Below are positions 5,364-6,801 of a stretch of 6,801 bases of DNA, piece by piece. Position 1 is the first letter of the stretch. Every line of letters starts with the position of its first letter. The translations under genes and the position numbers were made by a program. Source of the stretch: Thermoproteota archaeon (lineage in GTDB: Archaea > Thermoproteota > Methanomethylicia > Methanomethylicales > B66-G16); contig QMQV01000078.1 in the NCBI GenBank assembly GCA_003649085.1, forward strand, positions 1 to 6,801, given 5' to 3'. The notes beneath the pieces were generated by a model. The model ran no database searches, had not been told where the DNA came from, and saw nothing but the letters and a program-made list of their open reading frames with translations.

Positions 5364-6210
5364 GATACTTGACTTCAACTACGCTCTTTAAGCCTAATTC
5401 CCTACAAACTTGTTCTCCAAGTTTTCTAACCGCATGTCTATACGATGGGTCGCTAACGTATCCATTAGGGCCGTATAGCTTGTTGTATTTAGGTATCAAT
5501 GATGGGTAGTTTTGCTCAAGAAACTTGTAGAAGATCTTTCTACATTCGCCAGGTAATGTGAGCTCGCCAACTAGGAAGTACTTAGCGTTAAACTCTTTAG
5601 CTTTTTCAGCTAAGGCTTTCACCTCGTTATATGCGTCGGTTATGCAAGGCATTATAGGTATCATGCAGACACAGGTTTCAACACCTTCGTCGCTAAGCTG
5701 CTTTATAACTGAAAGCCTTTCTAATGGAGAAGGCACGTTTGGCTCAAGTAGCTTTGAAAGCTTTTCGTCTAGGCAAGTTATGGTCACAAAAACGCAGCAG
5801 AAGCTAGTTTCCTTAAAGCGCTTTAGGAGATCAAGATCTCTTAATATAAGCTTCGACTTTGTGCCTATTTCGATAGGCCAGTTATTACGTAGTAGGATTT
5901 CAAGGCATTTTCGAGTAATTTCATACTTTTCCTCGCAAGGCTGATATGGATCGCAGGAAGAGCCTATGAAGACCACGTCTGCTAATAAATGTTTAACTTC
6001 CTCCGCCAGTAGGTTGGGCAGGTTTTCTTTCACAACGACTTTATATGAAAGTTCTTCAGGTAGCGCGTGGTAGGATCCTCTCCACTTTTCAGCGGCAACG
6101 TAACAGTATGTACATGCGTGTTCACATCCTCTATAGGGGTTTAACGTGTATAGGCAGCCATACCAGCTGTCTCTCTTCTTAAGCTTGTTTAAAGCAGACT
6201 TAGCTTTCAC
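5335..6210 (-). CDS. SPL-family radical SAM protein (COG1533-like)
   Basis: 291 residues from the GTG at 6210. The radical SAM cluster motif CEHACTYC (Cys29, Cys33, Cys36) follows the family signature LNPYRGCEH, and a second signature GSSCDPYQPCE lies near 103-113. The length and the KSALNK start match the archaeal and bacterial SPL-family proteins. They bind a [4Fe-4S] cluster and SAM, but most archaeal members are not shown to repair spore photoproduct, so the substrate is unknown. The protein is unusually rich in cysteine outside the cluster (SFCCVF, ETCVCMIPIMPC), and some of these may hold further metal. The start is not settled: in-frame codons upstream back to a TGA at 6235-6237 encode EYLQV just before KAKSALNK, and that resembles the family N-terminus, but they contain no ATG, GTG or TTG. 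It lies 62 nt after acylphosphatase and overlaps the AbrB-like gene. Confidence 0.88.
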   Translation of the reverse strand: MKAKSALNKLKKRDSWYGCLYTLNPYRGCEHACTYCYVAAEKWRGSYHALPEELSYKVVVKENLPNLLAEEVKHLLADVVFIGSSCDPYQPCEEKYEITRKCLEILLRNNWPIEIGTKSKLILRDLDLLKRFKETSFCCVFVTITCLDEKLSKLLEPNVPSPLERLSVIKQLSDEGVETCVCMIPIMPCITDAYNEVKALAEKAKEFNAKYFLVGELTLPGECRKIFYKFLEQNYPSLIPKYNKLYGPNGYVSDPSYRHAVRKLGEQVCRELGLKSVVEVKYRGKKLADFL

Positions 6211-6272
6211 TTGTAGGTATTCGACCAGGAAGCTTCACCTGCAGGCGCTGTAGCATATTCATGGTAAACTGC

Positions 6273-6560
6273 TTAGAAGCGCCCATATATTACCCTGAAG
6301 TCGCTGAACTCCCCCTTATAGGGCTCCCATATAACCTCCACGTTGGTTACACGTGCTCCAGGCGGACCTTTCCAGCATAGCTTAACCATTTCCTCAACCT
6401 TGTCTTTATCTCCTTCAAAGACTGCCTCCACCCTGCCATCGGCTAAGTTGCGAACCCACCCTGTTAAATCCCTTTTAATAGCTTCGTCCTCAGTCCAAGC
6501 TCTAAAGAAAACGCCTTGTACGCGTCCGCTTATGAAAACGTGGGCCCTAACTTTTTCCAC
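6273..6560 (-). CDS. acyP: acylphosphatase
   Basis: A small cytoplasmic enzyme that hydrolyses acyl phosphates to a carboxylate and phosphate. 95 residues, the normal size, from the GTG at 6560. Both family signatures are present: GRVQGVFFR at 12-20 with the phosphate-binding Arg20, and GWVRNLADGRVEAVFEG at 34-50 with the catalytic Asn38. The start is supported by GAGGTG at 6569-6574, 8 nt upstream, and by a TATA-like TTTATTAA at 6610-6617 that predicts a transcript start near 6587. It is the first gene of the minus-strand row and is divergent from cobyric acid synthase. No missing key residues. Confidence 0.95.
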   Translation of the reverse strand: MEKVRAHVFISGRVQGVFFRAWTEDEAIKRDLTGWVRNLADGRVEAVFEGDKDKVEEMVKLCWKGPPGARVTNVEVIWEPYKGEFSDFRVIYGRF

Positions 6561-6568
6561 GGGGTAAA

Positions 6569-6617
6569 CACCTCTAAAAGCTCTTGTTAATTTCGTGGAG
6601 GATAGCTGTTTAATAAA
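6569..6617 (-). promoter_or_regulatory. acylphosphatase promoter and ribosome binding site
   Basis: TTTATTAA (6610-6617, minus strand) is a TATA-like box that predicts a transcript start near 6587, and GAGGTG (6569-6574) is a well-spaced SD 8 nt before the GTG start. This would drive the acylphosphatase-SPL part of the minus-strand row. Confidence 0.45.
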
Positions 6618-6632
6618 GGCGTTTCTTCAAGG

Positions 6633-6641
6633 CTTAAATAT
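6633..6641 (+). promoter_or_regulatory. TATA-like box for cobyric acid synthase
   Basis: CTTAAATAT is centred near 6637 and predicts a transcript start near 6664, only a few bases before the ATG at 6671. GAGGA at 6663-6667 is too close to the ATG for a normal SD, so a leaderless or very short-leader mRNA is likely. Confidence 0.45.
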
Positions 6642-6643
6642 GT

Positions 6644-6656
6644 GGATAAGTTATCC
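6644..6656. promoter_or_regulatory. candidate operator palindrome in the cobyric acid synthase promoter
   Basis: GGATAA, one central G, TTATCC: a perfect 13-bp inverted repeat that starts 3 nt after the TATA-like box and ends about 8 nt before the predicted transcript start. In archaea, repressors commonly bind at this position to block RNA polymerase. The cognate protein is unknown. Confidence 0.45.
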
Positions 6657-6670
6657 GTGTTTGAGGATTA

Positions 6671-6801
6671 ATGAAAGCTAAGGCTTTAATGTTTCAAGGA
6701 ACTGGAAGCCACGTTGGTAAGACGCTTTTAGTAGCTGCTTTTTGCAAGATTTTTTCTGACCTTGGCTTTCACGTAGCTCCCTTTAAGGCACAGAACATGT
6801 C
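6671..6801 (+). CDS. cbiP: cobyric acid synthase, N-terminus only (cut by window end)
   Basis: 43 complete codons from the ATG at 6671 are visible. The start [20 protein letters not shown] carries the P-loop of the family (GTSSxxGKS type; here GTGSHVGKT), and the frame continues to VAPFKAQNM, a hallmark of CbiP/CobQ, where Asn and the neighbouring residues contact the nucleotide and substrate. The full enzyme, about 480-500 residues, uses ATP and glutamine to amidate the corrin side chains b, d, e and g in adenosylcobalamin synthesis. Related dethiobiotin synthetases share the P-loop but not APFKAQNM. The remainder lies outside the window. A 13-bp palindrome in its promoter suggests regulation. 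Confidence 0.93.
   Translation, partial: MKAKALMFQGTGSHVGKTLLVAAFCKIFSDLGFHVAPFKAQNM

Noticed and set aside
5335..6210. Naming the radical SAM gene as spore photoproduct lyase for UV repair
   Set aside because: The family match is clear, but archaea form no spores and members of this group are not shown to have that activity.
6238..6245. CCTGCAGG palindrome in the gap between acylphosphatase and the SPL-family gene
   Set aside because: Eight bases only, no TATA-like box at fitting distance, probably chance.
6641..6649. TGTGGATAA, the reverse of a bacterial DnaA box (TTATCCACA)
   Set aside because: The window is archaeal, where DnaA is absent. It is a single copy and is better explained as part of the 13-bp palindrome.

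Overview
The window looks archaeal and has a modest GC content. It carries an archaeal-type family B DNA polymerase, frequent GTG and TTG starts, AT-rich TATA-like boxes about 25-30 nt ahead of starts or predicted leaders, and a winged-helix protein resembling the DUF4443 family of TACK-type archaea. Acylphosphatase and a cobyric acid synthase start also fit. The exact lineage cannot be fixed from the sequence; an uncultured member of the TACK group, possibly thermophilic, is a reasonable guess.

Left part (1-1429): about 270 nt without an intact gene, holding an AT palindrome and a possible helix-turn-helix remnant on the minus strand. Next is a tiny Cys-rich plus-strand gene (270-416), which converges with and overlaps an unrecognised membrane-anchored coiled-coil gene on the minus strand (400-1170). 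The leader of the latter contains two tandem hairpins that enclose SD-like sequences. A divergent intergenic region leads to the polymerase.

Centre (1430-3802): a full-length PolB whose polymerase motifs A, B and C are intact but whose three 3'-5' exonuclease motifs have all lost their catalytic acids. It ends tail to tail with a minus-strand gene; the two stop codons overlap inside a 12-bp palindrome.

Right part, minus strand, in order of transcription: acylphosphatase (6560-6273), an SPL-family radical SAM protein (6210-5335), a previously hidden SpoVT/AbrB-type gene broken by a one-base frameshift (5363-5161), a DUF4443-like winged-helix protein (start reassigned to 5056), and a 3-methyladenine/alkylpurine DNA glycosylase (4389-3799). 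The tight spacing suggests one transcript or a few overlapping ones, with an internal promoter before the winged-helix gene. Divergent from acylphosphatase is the start of cobyric acid synthase (6671 to the window end), with a perfect 13-bp palindrome between its TATA box and ATG.

Possible joint role (inference): the proofreading-dead polymerase and the alkylpurine glycosylase, lying next to each other, may both deal with damaged DNA, one by lesion bypass and one by base excision. The other genes look like ordinary neighbours.
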